A DNA stretch of 37,719 nucleotides. It comes from an uncultured Clostridia bacterium. Lineage in GTDB: Bacteria > Bacillota > Clostridia > Christensenellales > UBA1242. The position numbers and the translations under genes were made by a program. Below the pieces are notes generated by a model, which was given only the letters and a program-made list of their open reading frames with translations, did no database searches and was not told the origin of the DNA. Positions 1 through 6,362 of this stretch are shown in pieces; positions within the stretch are counted from its first letter, which is position 1, and every line of letters begins with the position of its first letter. Location of the stretch: NCBI GenBank assembly GCA_934757845.1, contig CAKVLQ010000010.1, positions 1-37,719 of the forward strand, given 5' to 3'.

Positions 1-77
1 GGGGGTATAGCTCAGTTGGCTAGAGCACCTGCCTTGCAAGCAGGGGGTCATCGGTTCGAATCCGATTATCTCCACCA
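1..77 (+). tRNA. tRNA-Ala (anticodon TGC)
   Basis: The cloverleaf can be folded by hand. The acceptor stem GGGGGTA pairs with TATCTCC (with G-T pairs), followed by discriminator A and an encoded CCA. The anticodon stem is CCTGC/GCAGG with loop CTTGCAA, giving anticodon TGC. The T stem is ATCGG/CCGAT with loop TTCGAAT. The gene begins exactly at the first base of the window, so its promoter lies outside. It is followed at 78 bases by tRNA-Ile, probably in one transcript. Confidence 0.97.
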
Positions 78-155
78 CATCTTTCTTAATGGCAAAAGGC
101 CACAACAATGAAGTTGAAAAAATAAAGACAGTTGATAGTCTTAAAAACAAAATAT

Positions 156-232
156 TGAGGTATAGCTCAGTTGGTTAGAGCACCGCTCTGATAAGGCGGG
201 GGTCGATGGTTCAAGTCCATTTACCTCAACCA
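156..232 (+). tRNA. tRNA-Ile (anticodon GAT)
   Basis: Acceptor TGAGGTA pairs with TACCTCA, then discriminator A and encoded CCA. The anticodon stem CCGC(T)/(A)GGCGG carries loop CTGATAA, so the anticodon is GAT. The T stem is GATGG/CCATT with loop TTCAAGT. It lies just downstream of tRNA-Ala. Ala and Ile tRNAs often sit together in rRNA operons, but no rRNA is visible here. The 3' half of this gene is duplicated in broken form at 3764-3882. Confidence 0.97.
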
Positions 233-236
233 AAAA

Positions 237-262
237 ATGGAGAACAAAACTCCATTTTTTTT
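237..262 (+). terminator. Rho-independent terminator of the tRNA pair
   Basis: The arms ATGGAG and CTCCAT flank a 7-base loop, and a run of T follows. It begins four bases after the tRNA-Ile CCA. Near-identical hairpins occur at 3627, 3888 and 7487, so this terminator is part of the repeat family. Confidence 0.9.
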
Positions 263-340
263 ATTTATATTCGCCTCTAACAACGATAGTTGTATAAGCA
301 ATCAAGTTGATAGTTCTCCATTTACCCCCAACCACACTGG

Positions 341-376
341 ACCCAACTGAACACAAAAGTTCAGCTGGGTTTTTTA
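341..376 (+). terminator. Second terminator-like hairpin after tRNA-Ile
   Basis: The arms ACCCAACTGAAC and GTTCAGCTGGGT pair over 12 positions with one A-C mismatch around loop ACAAAA, and a T run follows. A diverged version at about 3988-4022 keeps much of the pairing through G-T pairs. It may also stop the minus-strand operon less efficiently, since the T run is on the plus side. Confidence 0.75.
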
Positions 377-460
377 TTATTAATTTTTTTATCTACATAT
401 TACTTTCCTATTCTACTCCTTTTATCTCTTTTCTTTTGTCTGTGCCAATGCAAAACAATT

Positions 461-850
461 TCAGAAATGCAACTGTTCATTACTATTTTTGTTTTCTTCA
501 CCTAACTCTTCTACATTTATTCCCAATTTTTCTTCCAGCCATTTTGCCACAATTCTTCTATGACAAAATGATTTACCGCTTTTTATTGAATCCCAACTTT
601 CATAACATAATAAAACAGCATTGTCACCAAGCTCTTCATAAACTTGTTTTGGATTGAGTTTATTTAAAACCTTTTCATAGTAAAGTTTCGTGTAGAGTTT
701 TTCATCTTCTATTTTTATAATGTCTGCTGGTGGAAAAAGTTTTGGATAGGTTTCACCTGTCCAAAATTTGTTAAAACGTGCAATTGAAACATATCTATAT
801 CCCTTATTTTTAGGATAACTTTTAACTTTTCCAAAATAACCTGTGTGCAT
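461..850 (-). CDS. DUF488 family protein
   Basis: The protein has 129 residues and the layout of DUF488 proteins. It starts with a HTGYFGKVK-type segment (residues 2-10), continues with a VSIARF segment near 21-26, and has the conserved LLCYE core (80-84) followed by FCHRRIVAKWL (95-105) with Cys96, His97 and two Arg. The biochemical role of DUF488 is not established. It is the last gene of a minus-strand operon, 8 bases behind the radical SAM gene, and the two families are often seen together in phage-like gene sets. The ribosome binding site is weak (TAGGAAT), which fits translational coupling to the upstream gene. Family assignment is secure; function is unknown. Confidence 0.85.
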   Translation of the reverse strand: MHTGYFGKVKSYPKNKGYRYVSIARFNKFWTGETYPKLFPPADIIKIEDEKLYTKLYYEKVLNKLNPKQVYEELGDNAVLLCYESWDSIKSGKSFCHRRIVAKWLEEKLGINVEELGEENKNSNEQLHF

Positions 851-858
851 AAATATTC

Positions 859-1680
859 CTATTCAAAAAAACTTGTTTGTTTTGGTATGGTCGTTCTCAC
901 GATATATGCGTCTGGATTTTTTTCATTGTCGGTCAGTTCAATATTTGGTGCTAACTTTCTTAAACAAAATTTGTAATAAACTTGTTTATTTGTTGGACGA
1001 AGCAAATCTAAACAATCTTGCAAATATTTTGCCCAATCTTGCCATTTGTCGGCTGATTTATAGTTGTTTATCTTTCCAATTTTGTAGTGGTCAACGCAGT
1101 CCAGTTCAAGAGTCTTTTTAATTAACTTTAAACTTTCATCTGGTTCAATGGTTGGCTCAAAACTTGCAAAAGTTTTTATGCCATTGTCGTGAAGTGTTTT
1201 TAGAGTTTCCAATCTTTCATTTGGTGTGGAAGCAAAAGGTTCCCATTCTTTAGATTTTTGCTCATCAAAAAATGTCAATGTTGTGCCAACCATTATTCTA
1301 TCGCCAAATTGCTTGAAAATATCCAAATCTCGTAGCATTTTTATACCACCTTTACTTAGCACTGCAACAGGAACTTTATAATAATTTAACATTTTCAAAA
1401 CTTCTCGCACAGTTTCTCCATTATCTATGCTATCGCAATAACAATCACCGACAAAAGATAAAAGAACCTGCTCAGTATATTTGTTTTTTTGCAAGTCTTT
1501 TTCAAGTAATTTCAAAATATCTTTTCGTGGCTCAGGTCTTCCAAAATATTCGCTATCTTTTCTTTGCAAAGTGTGTGGAGCATAGCAATATTTACACCTA
1601 TGACTGCAACCAATATAGATATTTAACGCATAAGGGCTATATTCTCTTGCCATTCCACAAGGTCTATAAATTATACTCAT
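859..1680 (-). CDS. SPL-type radical SAM protein
   Basis: This 273-residue protein carries the radical SAM iron-sulfur motif CX3CX2C as Cys25, Cys29 and Cys32 (CSHRCKYCYAP). The following text (a SFVGDCYCD segment, then VAVLSKGG and FASFEPTIEP) matches the short radical SAM enzymes related to spore photoproduct lyase that are common in phages and mobile elements. Such enzymes use a [4Fe-4S] cluster and S-adenosylmethionine to make a 5'-deoxyadenosyl radical. The substrate here cannot be told and photoproduct repair is only one option. There is no clear ribosome binding site at the ATG. It sits between the methyltransferase-like gene (38-base gap) and DUF488. Confidence 0.85.
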   Translation of the reverse strand: MSIIYRPCGMAREYSPYALNIYIGCSHRCKYCYAPHTLQRKDSEYFGRPEPRKDILKLLEKDLQKNKYTEQVLLSFVGDCYCDSIDNGETVREVLKMLNYYKVPVAVLSKGGIKMLRDLDIFKQFGDRIMVGTTLTFFDEQKSKEWEPFASTPNERLETLKTLHDNGIKTFASFEPTIEPDESLKLIKKTLELDCVDHYKIGKINNYKSADKWQDWAKYLQDCLDLLRPTNKQVYYKFCLRKLAPNIELTDNEKNPDAYIVRTTIPKQTSFFE

Positions 1681-1718
1681 ACATTTATGATAGCATAAAT
1701 TCGTAAATTTTTCAAATA

Positions 1719-2270
1719 TTAAATAATAAAATATCCATAATGCTTATCAAAATTATCTCGGATTGAATAATAATTTACTTCTTTTACTCCATAATTAGCC
1801 AACATTTCATAAAAAAATTCAATTGCTCTTGCATTAAATAGTGATGGGGCTTTATTATAAAAATGTTTAAAATTAAATTCTTTCTTTGCTTCGTTCTGGA
1901 TTTTTGTAAATTCATTTGTTATCAAGGTGTATAAAATTATTGTCCCTTTTTTAATGTTCTTATTTGTTAAAATTTTTTTATATAAATCAAATGCAATGCC
2001 ATAACTATCACAGTCAATAACATTAAATTTGCTTAAATCTAAAGTATCAAAAACCTGTCTTGTATCTGCACTTAAATTTTTACCTTTATTATTTTCAATA
2101 TCAATTCCAAAATAGTTGTCTGTTTTAATGTTATTCCATAAAACATTTCTTCCAGCAAACAAATCAAGCACATTTACTTCTTTTAGATTTTTAATGGCTT
2201 CTTTTCTGATAAATATTTTATTAGCTATGGATTTATTATCCGTTTTAGTTGGTTGTGGATTCAATTTCAA
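1719..2270 (-). CDS. Phage-type methyltransferase-like protein
   Basis: The 183-residue protein has a Rossmann-type SAM-binding signature: VLDLFAGRNVLW at residues 34-45 (motif I), an acidic FGIDIE near 54-59, and IDCDSYG near 85-91, where nucleic acid methyltransferases often have a D-x-D/P-Y motif. I see no canonical DPPY or Cys-type catalytic motif, so the target base is unknown and it may be a divergent RNA or DNA methyltransferase. Its first 26 bases overlap the end of the ParB-like gene, which implies co-expression. In phage genomes methyltransferase-like and ParB-like genes often pair like this. Fold assignment is likely, activity uncertain. Confidence 0.6.
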   Translation of the reverse strand: MKLNPQPTKTDNKSIANKIFIRKEAIKNLKEVNVLDLFAGRNVLWNNIKTDNYFGIDIENNKGKNLSADTRQVFDTLDLSKFNVIDCDSYGIAFDLYKKILTNKNIKKGTIILYTLITNEFTKIQNEAKKEFNFKHFYNKAPSLFNARAIEFFYEMLANYGVKEVNYYSIRDNFDKHYGYFII

Positions 2271-2787
2271 CTCCTTCTATTCTCTTTATTCTATCGATTA
2301 AATTTGCGATTTTATCATTATTATTTATATCCAGACTTATTAAATAGTGAACCTTTTTTATAGGTTTCAATAACCTTTTTTGAACTCTAATACATGTTTT
2401 TAAATATTTATCAACATCTATTCCAAAATCAGTAAAATCAAATTCTTGCAATTTTTTCAATTCTTGAAACAATACTCCATCATCGAACCCTGTTTCTAAA
2501 TTGGTTGAATTGTGAGCGATAACATAAGCTTGTCGTTCTTCTTTTGACAAATGGTCAAGCCTAACGCAAGGAATTTTTGTTATACCCAATACTTTTGCCG
2601 CCTCAACACGACCATTGCCTTCCAAAACGATATTATCTTCGCCAGCTATTCCCAATGGGTCGTTAAATCCAAATTCCTTAATTGAATTTGCAATATACTC
2701 AATTTGCTCTTTTGTGTGTATTTTTGAATTGTTTTCATAATGATTTAATTTTTCAATATCAATATATTCAATTTTTAATTCTTCCAT
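2245..2787 (-). CDS. ParB-like N-terminal domain protein (phage type)
   Basis: Residues 5-110 match the ParB/Srx N-terminal domain: IEKLNHYENNSKIH with a following ANSIKEFGFNDPL, then IVLEGNGRVEAAKVLGI (53-69), in which GNGR replaces the G-H-x-R nucleotide-binding box. IPCVRLDHL and AYVIAHN follow as usual. At 180 residues it is the short phage form that lacks a classical partition HTH domain, and it is usually found next to phage methyltransferases and terminases. Such proteins bind or hydrolyse nucleotides, and a nuclease role has been proposed for some relatives. A good AAGGAG site lies 7 bases ahead of the ATG. Confidence 0.85.
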   Translation of the reverse strand: MEELKIEYIDIEKLNHYENNSKIHTKEQIEYIANSIKEFGFNDPLGIAGEDNIVLEGNGRVEAAKVLGITKIPCVRLDHLSKEERQAYVIAHNSTNLETGFDDGVLFQELKKLQEFDFTDFGIDVDKYLKTCIRVQKRLLKPIKKVHYLISLDINNNDKIANLIDRIKRIEGVEIESTTN

Positions 2788-2831
2788 AAAAATTCTCCTT
2801 AAATAAACACAAACAAAAATTTGCTTGTGTT

Positions 2832-3257
2832 CTAATATTTCTTTTTTGCTCGTGCTTCTGGCGTTAATCTTAAATCTTTAAGTATTTTTTCAAGTTGCTT
2901 GTTGCAGTCAACTAAAGTTTTGTAATGCTCATTTTCTTTAACCATAACTTTTGGCGTTTTTCCATCGCTACAAATGCCAGTCACAATTCTTATATATCTT
3001 TCTGGGTTTTTGTTATATTCTCGCCAAGCCTTATCTCGCATAATCTTAATTTGACAATATTGCCAAATAAGTTCGGCATCTGTTGAAGACAACCTGTATT
3101 TAATACTATTCTTTAATGTTTGTGTAATTTCACCATATACAATTTTTTCTTCGTCAGTCAAATAACTTGGCATTTTTAGAATTTCATCATTTATTATCTG
3201 TGTTTCTTTTTCATATTTATAATGTTCCTCAAGCATCTTTTTTTCTAACTTATCCAT
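2832..3257 (-). CDS. P27-type phage terminase small subunit
   Basis: I place the start at the ATG at 3257 (141 residues) because AAGGAGA lies 3-9 bases ahead; a longer frame back to 3284 has no such site. The protein is helical and charged. It has the P27-family pattern of a YGEITQTL segment, an LIWQYCQIKIMRDKAW helix and the C-terminal LRLTPEARAKKKY. P27-type small subunits recognise phage DNA for packaging and need a large ATPase/nuclease subunit. None is present in the window, so this is either a remnant or a reused part of a satellite-like element. It is the first gene of the minus-strand module. Confidence 0.75.
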   Translation of the reverse strand: MDKLEKKMLEEHYKYEKETQIINDEILKMPSYLTDEEKIVYGEITQTLKNSIKYRLSSTDAELIWQYCQIKIMRDKAWREYNKNPERYIRIVTGICSDGKTPKVMVKENEHYKTLVDCNKQLEKILKDLRLTPEARAKKKY

Positions 3258-3583
3258 ATTTCTCCTTTCAATGCAAAAGGTCATCCACCCACTTGTGAAT
3301 AACCTTTAATTTATACTTTTTTGCATTTTATCATACAAAATTTACAAAAAGCAAGAAACAGTGACAAAAACTTTTTCATTGACTAAATTTAAACTAATTA
3401 GATTTATTCTTAGAAATACAGGCATTTTCAACTAGAATTGACTAACTGTCACGATTTTTTATTGCTATATAAGTTCAAAATTAAAGAACAAAATTTATAA
3501 AAAGCATAAACATTTTACAAAATCACTTGTTTCATCTTTTAAAATAAAAAAATTACTATATACTTTGTATATAGTAAAAAATA
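3258..3583. other. Intergenic region upstream of the phage-type operon
   Basis: AT-rich, no credible gene. It must hold the promoter for the minus-strand operon starting at 3257, but I cannot pick a convincing -35/-10 pair. The only clear structure is the perfect inverted repeat at 3553-3577. Confidence 0.6.
3553..3577 (-). terminator. Perfect 11-base inverted repeat, possible minus-strand terminator
   Basis: TTACTATATAC and GTATATAGTAA flank a TTT loop. Read on the minus strand it is followed by a long T-rich run, as in an intrinsic terminator. There is no minus-strand gene immediately to its right, so it could instead be an operator or an insulator at the edge of the repeat block. Confidence 0.4.
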
Positions 3584-3654
3584 AAAATAATTGTGTTCAG
3601 TTTAGGTTAAAAATTGCCAACCAGAGAAATGGAGATTCGTTCTCCATTTTTTTT
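3584..3654 (+). repeat. Repeat unit with ATGGAG terminator, copy B1
   Basis: The stretch from AAAATAATTGTGTTCAG to TGCCAAC, followed by a hairpin, is repeated at 7444-7513. The hairpin here has arms AAATGGAGA and TCTCCATTT around TTCGT and a T run. The 12-mer TTGTGTTCAGTT is also the reverse complement of bases 345-356 in copy A. Confidence 0.75.
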
Positions 3655-3763
3655 ATTTGCTCCCCGCCTTTGCTTTTGCGACTGCAAAAGTGCAACAAAT
3701 GTTGCAATCAGAGCGGGTACCGCTGTGTCCGAAGCGAAGCAAGAACGAAGCATTAGCGTAGTG

Positions 3764-3882
3764 TAAGGCGGGGGTCGATGGTTCACAACTGTCGGTGCCA
3801 GACCGCAACAAGTTGCTCCCGGCTTACGCTAAAACTTGCCACCGGCAACTTTCTTCACGCTTCGCCCCATTTACCTCAACCA
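3764..3882 (+). pseudogene. Broken tRNA-Ile 3' half with an 81-base insertion in the T loop
   Basis: Bases 3764-3785 repeat the intact tRNA-Ile from its anticodon arm to the T loop (192-213). Bases 3867-3882 repeat its T stem, acceptor strand and CCA. Between them lie 81 bases (3786-3866) of much higher GC than the surroundings, replacing three T-loop bases. The insert contains an imperfect hairpin, AGTTGC...GCAACT with an inner CGG/CCG. The 5' acceptor strand TGAGGTA is missing, so no functional tRNA can be made. The 100 bases before it (3661-3763) are equally GC-rich, and CCCCGCCTT at 3662 is complementary to AAGGCGGGG at 3765. Confidence 0.75.
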
Positions 3883-3887
3883 AAGAA

Positions 3888-3913
3888 ATGGAGAACAAAA
3901 CTCCATTTTTTTT
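3888..3913 (+). terminator. Copy B terminator hairpin
   Basis: ATGGAG/CTCCAT with a 7-base loop and a T run, the same as the one behind the intact tRNA-Ile. Confidence 0.8.
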
Positions 3914-4095
3914 ATTTATATTCTCCTTTAACAACGATAGTTGTATAAGCAATCAAGTTGATAGTTCTCTATTTATTTCAACAAAACTTAACCCCGGTTG
4001 AATACAAAAGTTCAGCTGGTTTTTTTATTATCATTAATTTTTTTATCTACATATTACTTTCCTATTCTACTCCTTTTATCTCTTTTCTTATGTCT

Positions 4096-4339
4096 AGAGT
4101 GCAATACAATTTTTGTGTAAGTGAACGACATAAATAATTAAAAGAAATTTTTGGACATTTTTGATATTATTCAATTTATAACATATGTTTAAAAGAATTT
4201 CAACACTTTTAAACTACTCTTTTTTTAATAATAACAAATTATTAAACTGATAAATTATTAAATTTTAAATATAAAAACAAAGGTTTTTACAAATATTTTT
4301 CGTATAACTATTTGTAGAAAAAATTTTACAGGAGAAAAA
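4096..4339. other. AT-rich leader region of the second cargo module
   Basis: No gene is seen. Similarity to copy A stops at about 4095, and the remaining bases are extremely AT-rich. The region presumably contains the promoter for the phosphatase gene, but no -35/-10 pair stands out. Confidence 0.5.
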
Positions 4340-5305
4340 ATGTCAACTTATTTTATTTCGGATGTTCATGGTCGATATGAAGTATTTATTAAATTATTAG
4401 AGGCAATTAAGTTTTCAAAAAATGACAAATTAATCATTCTTGGCGATATTATTGATAAAGGCGACAAATCTATCAAAATGATAAAATTTGTAAGAACTCA
4501 CCCTAACATTCAAATGATTTTAGGCAATCATGAATATGAATTTTTAAATGAATATCACATCCTTATGCAAAACTTTAAAGATGGTGATGATCTAAATTTA
4601 ATTTTAACAAAACTTCAAAATCATTTCCCAAACGAAAAAGAAAAATTAGATTGGGATGATATTGATTATTTAGACAATCTTCCCTATTATATTGAAACAG
4701 ATAAATATATTTGTGTGCATGCTGGTTTAGAAATTGATTTAAATGGCAATATTTTGTCGCTTGATAAGAACGACATAAACTATTTTTTGTTTGACAGAAC
4801 ATTAAAAAGCGAAAGTTGCTATCCAAAAACTAACAAAACCATTTTGTTTGGACATACACCTTGTTGTTATGATAAATCATCAGGAAGATTTATAAAGACA
4901 CTACGACAAGCAAATTTAGAAACTGATAATTTTGAAAATTATTTAAAAATTAGGCTTGACACAGGAGTTTATTATACCCTTTTACTTGGCGTGTTAAGGC
5001 TAGAAGATATGTGTGAATTTTATATGTATGACGGAACTTTTGTGCTATTTTGTGAAGATAATAAAAAATATGTATGTCCCAGTGATGATGTTTTAAGAGT
5101 GCATGTTGGAGATACTGTGACGTGGCATAATTTAACAACAAATAATATTTGTAGAATGAAAATCACTCGTAATCAAAGTAATGAAATAAACTTTGAAGAA
5201 ATTAACGAAAATGCCGAACTTGCACAAAAAAGTTTATATCATAAAATAGGAGACATTGTAAATGTTTGCTATTTTCAATACAAAATAATAAATATAGAAA
5301 ACTAA
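4340..5305 (+). CDS. PPP-family metallophosphatase with GreA/GreB-like C-terminal domain
   Basis: The 321-residue protein begins with the calcineurin-type metal site: DVHGR (Asp8, His10), GDIIDKG (Asp36, Asp39) and GNHE (62-65), then VHAGL (His127), FGHTP (His172) and LDTGVYY near 207. The order and length fit the PPP branch that includes symmetric and PrpE-like diadenosine tetraphosphatases and small bacterial protein phosphatases; the substrate is not known. After the catalytic domain (about 1-232) comes an extra 70-80 residues containing VHVGDTVTW, then LAQKSLYHKIGDIVNV and YKIINIE. This resembles the FKBP-like C-terminal domain of GreA/GreB factors. The start follows CAGGAG at the right distance. 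It leads an operon with an ADP-ribosylglycohydrolase and a nuclease. Confidence 0.85.
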   Translation: MSTYFISDVHGRYEVFIKLLEAIKFSKNDKLIILGDIIDKGDKSIKMIKFVRTHPNIQMILGNHEYEFLNEYHILMQNFKDGDDLNLILTKLQNHFPNEKEKLDWDDIDYLDNLPYYIETDKYICVHAGLEIDLNGNILSLDKNDINYFLFDRTLKSESCYPKTNKTILFGHTPCCYDKSSGRFIKTLRQANLETDNFENYLKIRLDTGVYYTLLLGVLRLEDMCEFYMYDGTFVLFCEDNKKYVCPSDDVLRVHVGDTVTWHNLTTNNICRMKITRNQSNEINFEEINENAELAQKSLYHKIGDIVNVCYFQYKIINIEN

Positions 5306-5407
5306 TAAATTTTAAACATTTGATTATTACTTTTATTAATTTAAAAAAGTTTTGTGTGGTTTATTGTTTTATTTTACACAAAGAAAAAAATAAACATTAG
5401 GAGAACT

Positions 5408-6271
5408 ATGAATACATTAAACAAAAATTTTGTTATAGGAGCGATTATTGGAGATATTGCAGGCTCAAGATTTGAATTTAATGCAATAAAAAATAAAGAT
5501 TTTGAGTTATTGCCTATAGGCAAGCATTATCTTGACCCGAAACAACCTTTTAATGAATATTGTTCAACTTGTCATTTTACAGATGACACTGTTATGACAA
5601 TAGCTGTTGCAAATGCCCTTTTAGAAACAAATGATGATTTTAATAGCGTGAGCAAATTGGTAATAAAAAATATGAAATATTTTGGCAACAAATATCCTTT
5701 GGCGGGTTATGGTGCAAAATTTAATACTTGGTTACAAATGCCGACAACAGAGCCATATAATTCGTATGGAAATGGCAGTGCAATGAGAATAAGCGCGGTC
5801 CCCTATTTCGCGAAAAATTTAGATGAAGTAAAACTTTTATCAAAACTTGTAACCGAAGTGACACATAATCACCCTGAAGGAATTAAAGGAGCGGAAGCAA
5901 CAGCGGTTTGCATTTGGCTTGCAAAAAATAATTATAATAAAGATTATATAAAAAAATATGTTGAAGATCATTATTATAAATTAGATTTTAACTATGAAAA
6001 TTTAATTAAAAGCTATGTTCATGATGAAAGTTGTCAAAATTCTGTTCCACAATCCATATTTGCATTTTTAATATCAAATAGTTACGAAGATACAATAAAA
6101 ACGGCAATTTCAATGGGTGGAGACGCAGACACAATGGCTTGCATTGCTGGTGGAATTGCTGCGGCATATTATGGATTACCGAAAAATATAGAAGAAAAAG
6201 GACTAGAATTTTTGCCAGATGAATTTAAAATAATTTTAGAAAAAATAAAAAGGAGAAATAAATATGAATAG
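5408..6271 (+). CDS. ADP-ribosylglycohydrolase family protein
   Basis: I use the ATG at 5408 (287 residues), which follows TAGGAGAACT. It shows the full ADP-ribosylglycohydrolase pattern: GAIIGDIAGSRFEF (11-24), FTDDTVMT (57-64) for the two-magnesium site, NGSAMRISAV, THNHPEG, and GGDADTMACIAGGIAAA (237-253) with Asp239, Asp241 and Thr242 as expected metal ligands. These enzymes remove ADP-ribose from proteins, nucleic acids or small molecules; the substrate here is unknown. Length is normal and the active site looks intact. It follows the phosphatase gene by about 100 bases and its 3' end overlaps a tiny frame at 6264. Confidence 0.92.
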   Translation: MNTLNKNFVIGAIIGDIAGSRFEFNAIKNKDFELLPIGKHYLDPKQPFNEYCSTCHFTDDTVMTIAVANALLETNDDFNSVSKLVIKNMKYFGNKYPLAGYGAKFNTWLQMPTTEPYNSYGNGSAMRISAVPYFAKNLDEVKLLSKLVTEVTHNHPEGIKGAEATAVCIWLAKNNYNKDYIKKYVEDHYYKLDFNYENLIKSYVHDESCQNSVPQSIFAFLISNSYEDTIKTAISMGGDADTMACIAGGIAAAYYGLPKNIEEKGLEFLPDEFKIILEKIKRRNKYE

Positions 6272-6329
6272 TCATAGTTTTAAAAGAAAAACATTTGTCA
6301 ACAGTGCTTTTAAATTTGAGATTATTTAA
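6264..6329 (+). CDS. 21-codon small frame overlapping the hydrolase stop
   Basis: An ATG at 6264 with AAGGAGA 7-13 bases ahead opens a frame of 21 codons ending at TAA 6327. The ribosome binding site is better than most in the window. The peptide is basic and has no recognisable motif. It may be a leader, a small protein, or the start of a gene whose remainder was deleted. Low confidence. Confidence 0.3.
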   Translation: MNSHSFKRKTFVNSAFKFEII

Positions 6330-6362
6330 AAATATGATACAATAAGTTAGGAGTTAATTAAA

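Larger units (their letters stand above)
192..442 (+). repeat. tRNA-Ile-derived repeat, copy A
   Basis: This copy starts inside the anticodon arm of the intact tRNA-Ile and covers the tRNA 3' half, the ATGGAG terminator, a conserved block holding CAACGATAGTTG, the second hairpin and a T-rich tail. The same order is found at 3764-4095, and the middle part again at 7487-7564. Similarity ends abruptly after about position 442, near the end of the minus-strand operon. Confidence 0.85.
3764..4095 (+). repeat. tRNA-Ile-derived repeat, copy B
   Basis: It repeats copy A (192-442) in the same order: tRNA 3' half (interrupted), ATGGAG terminator at 3888-3913, the CAACGATAGTTG block, a diverged second hairpin at about 3988-4022, and the T-rich tail ending near TATGTCT. 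Together with copy A it brackets the phage-type operon as a direct repeat. Confidence 0.85.

Noticed and set aside
1..232. Part of an rRNA operon spacer (16S-Ile-Ala-23S)
   Set aside because: The order here is Ala then Ile, a terminator follows at once, and no rRNA sequence is visible.
307..657. Plus-strand frame of 116 codons over the repeat and the DUF488 gene
   Set aside because: It crosses two terminators and is antisense to a recognisable DUF488 protein.
3661..3882. Integron attC-like site
   Set aside because: The GC-rich imperfect hairpins and cassette-like layout suggested this, but I could not find the paired RYYYAAC/GTTRRRY core sites in the right arrangement, and no integrase is present.
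3565..4001. Two short plus-strand frames in the tRNA-derived repeat block
   Set aside because: They run through terminators, the broken tRNA and GC-rich repeat DNA, and show no protein-like pattern or ribosome binding site.
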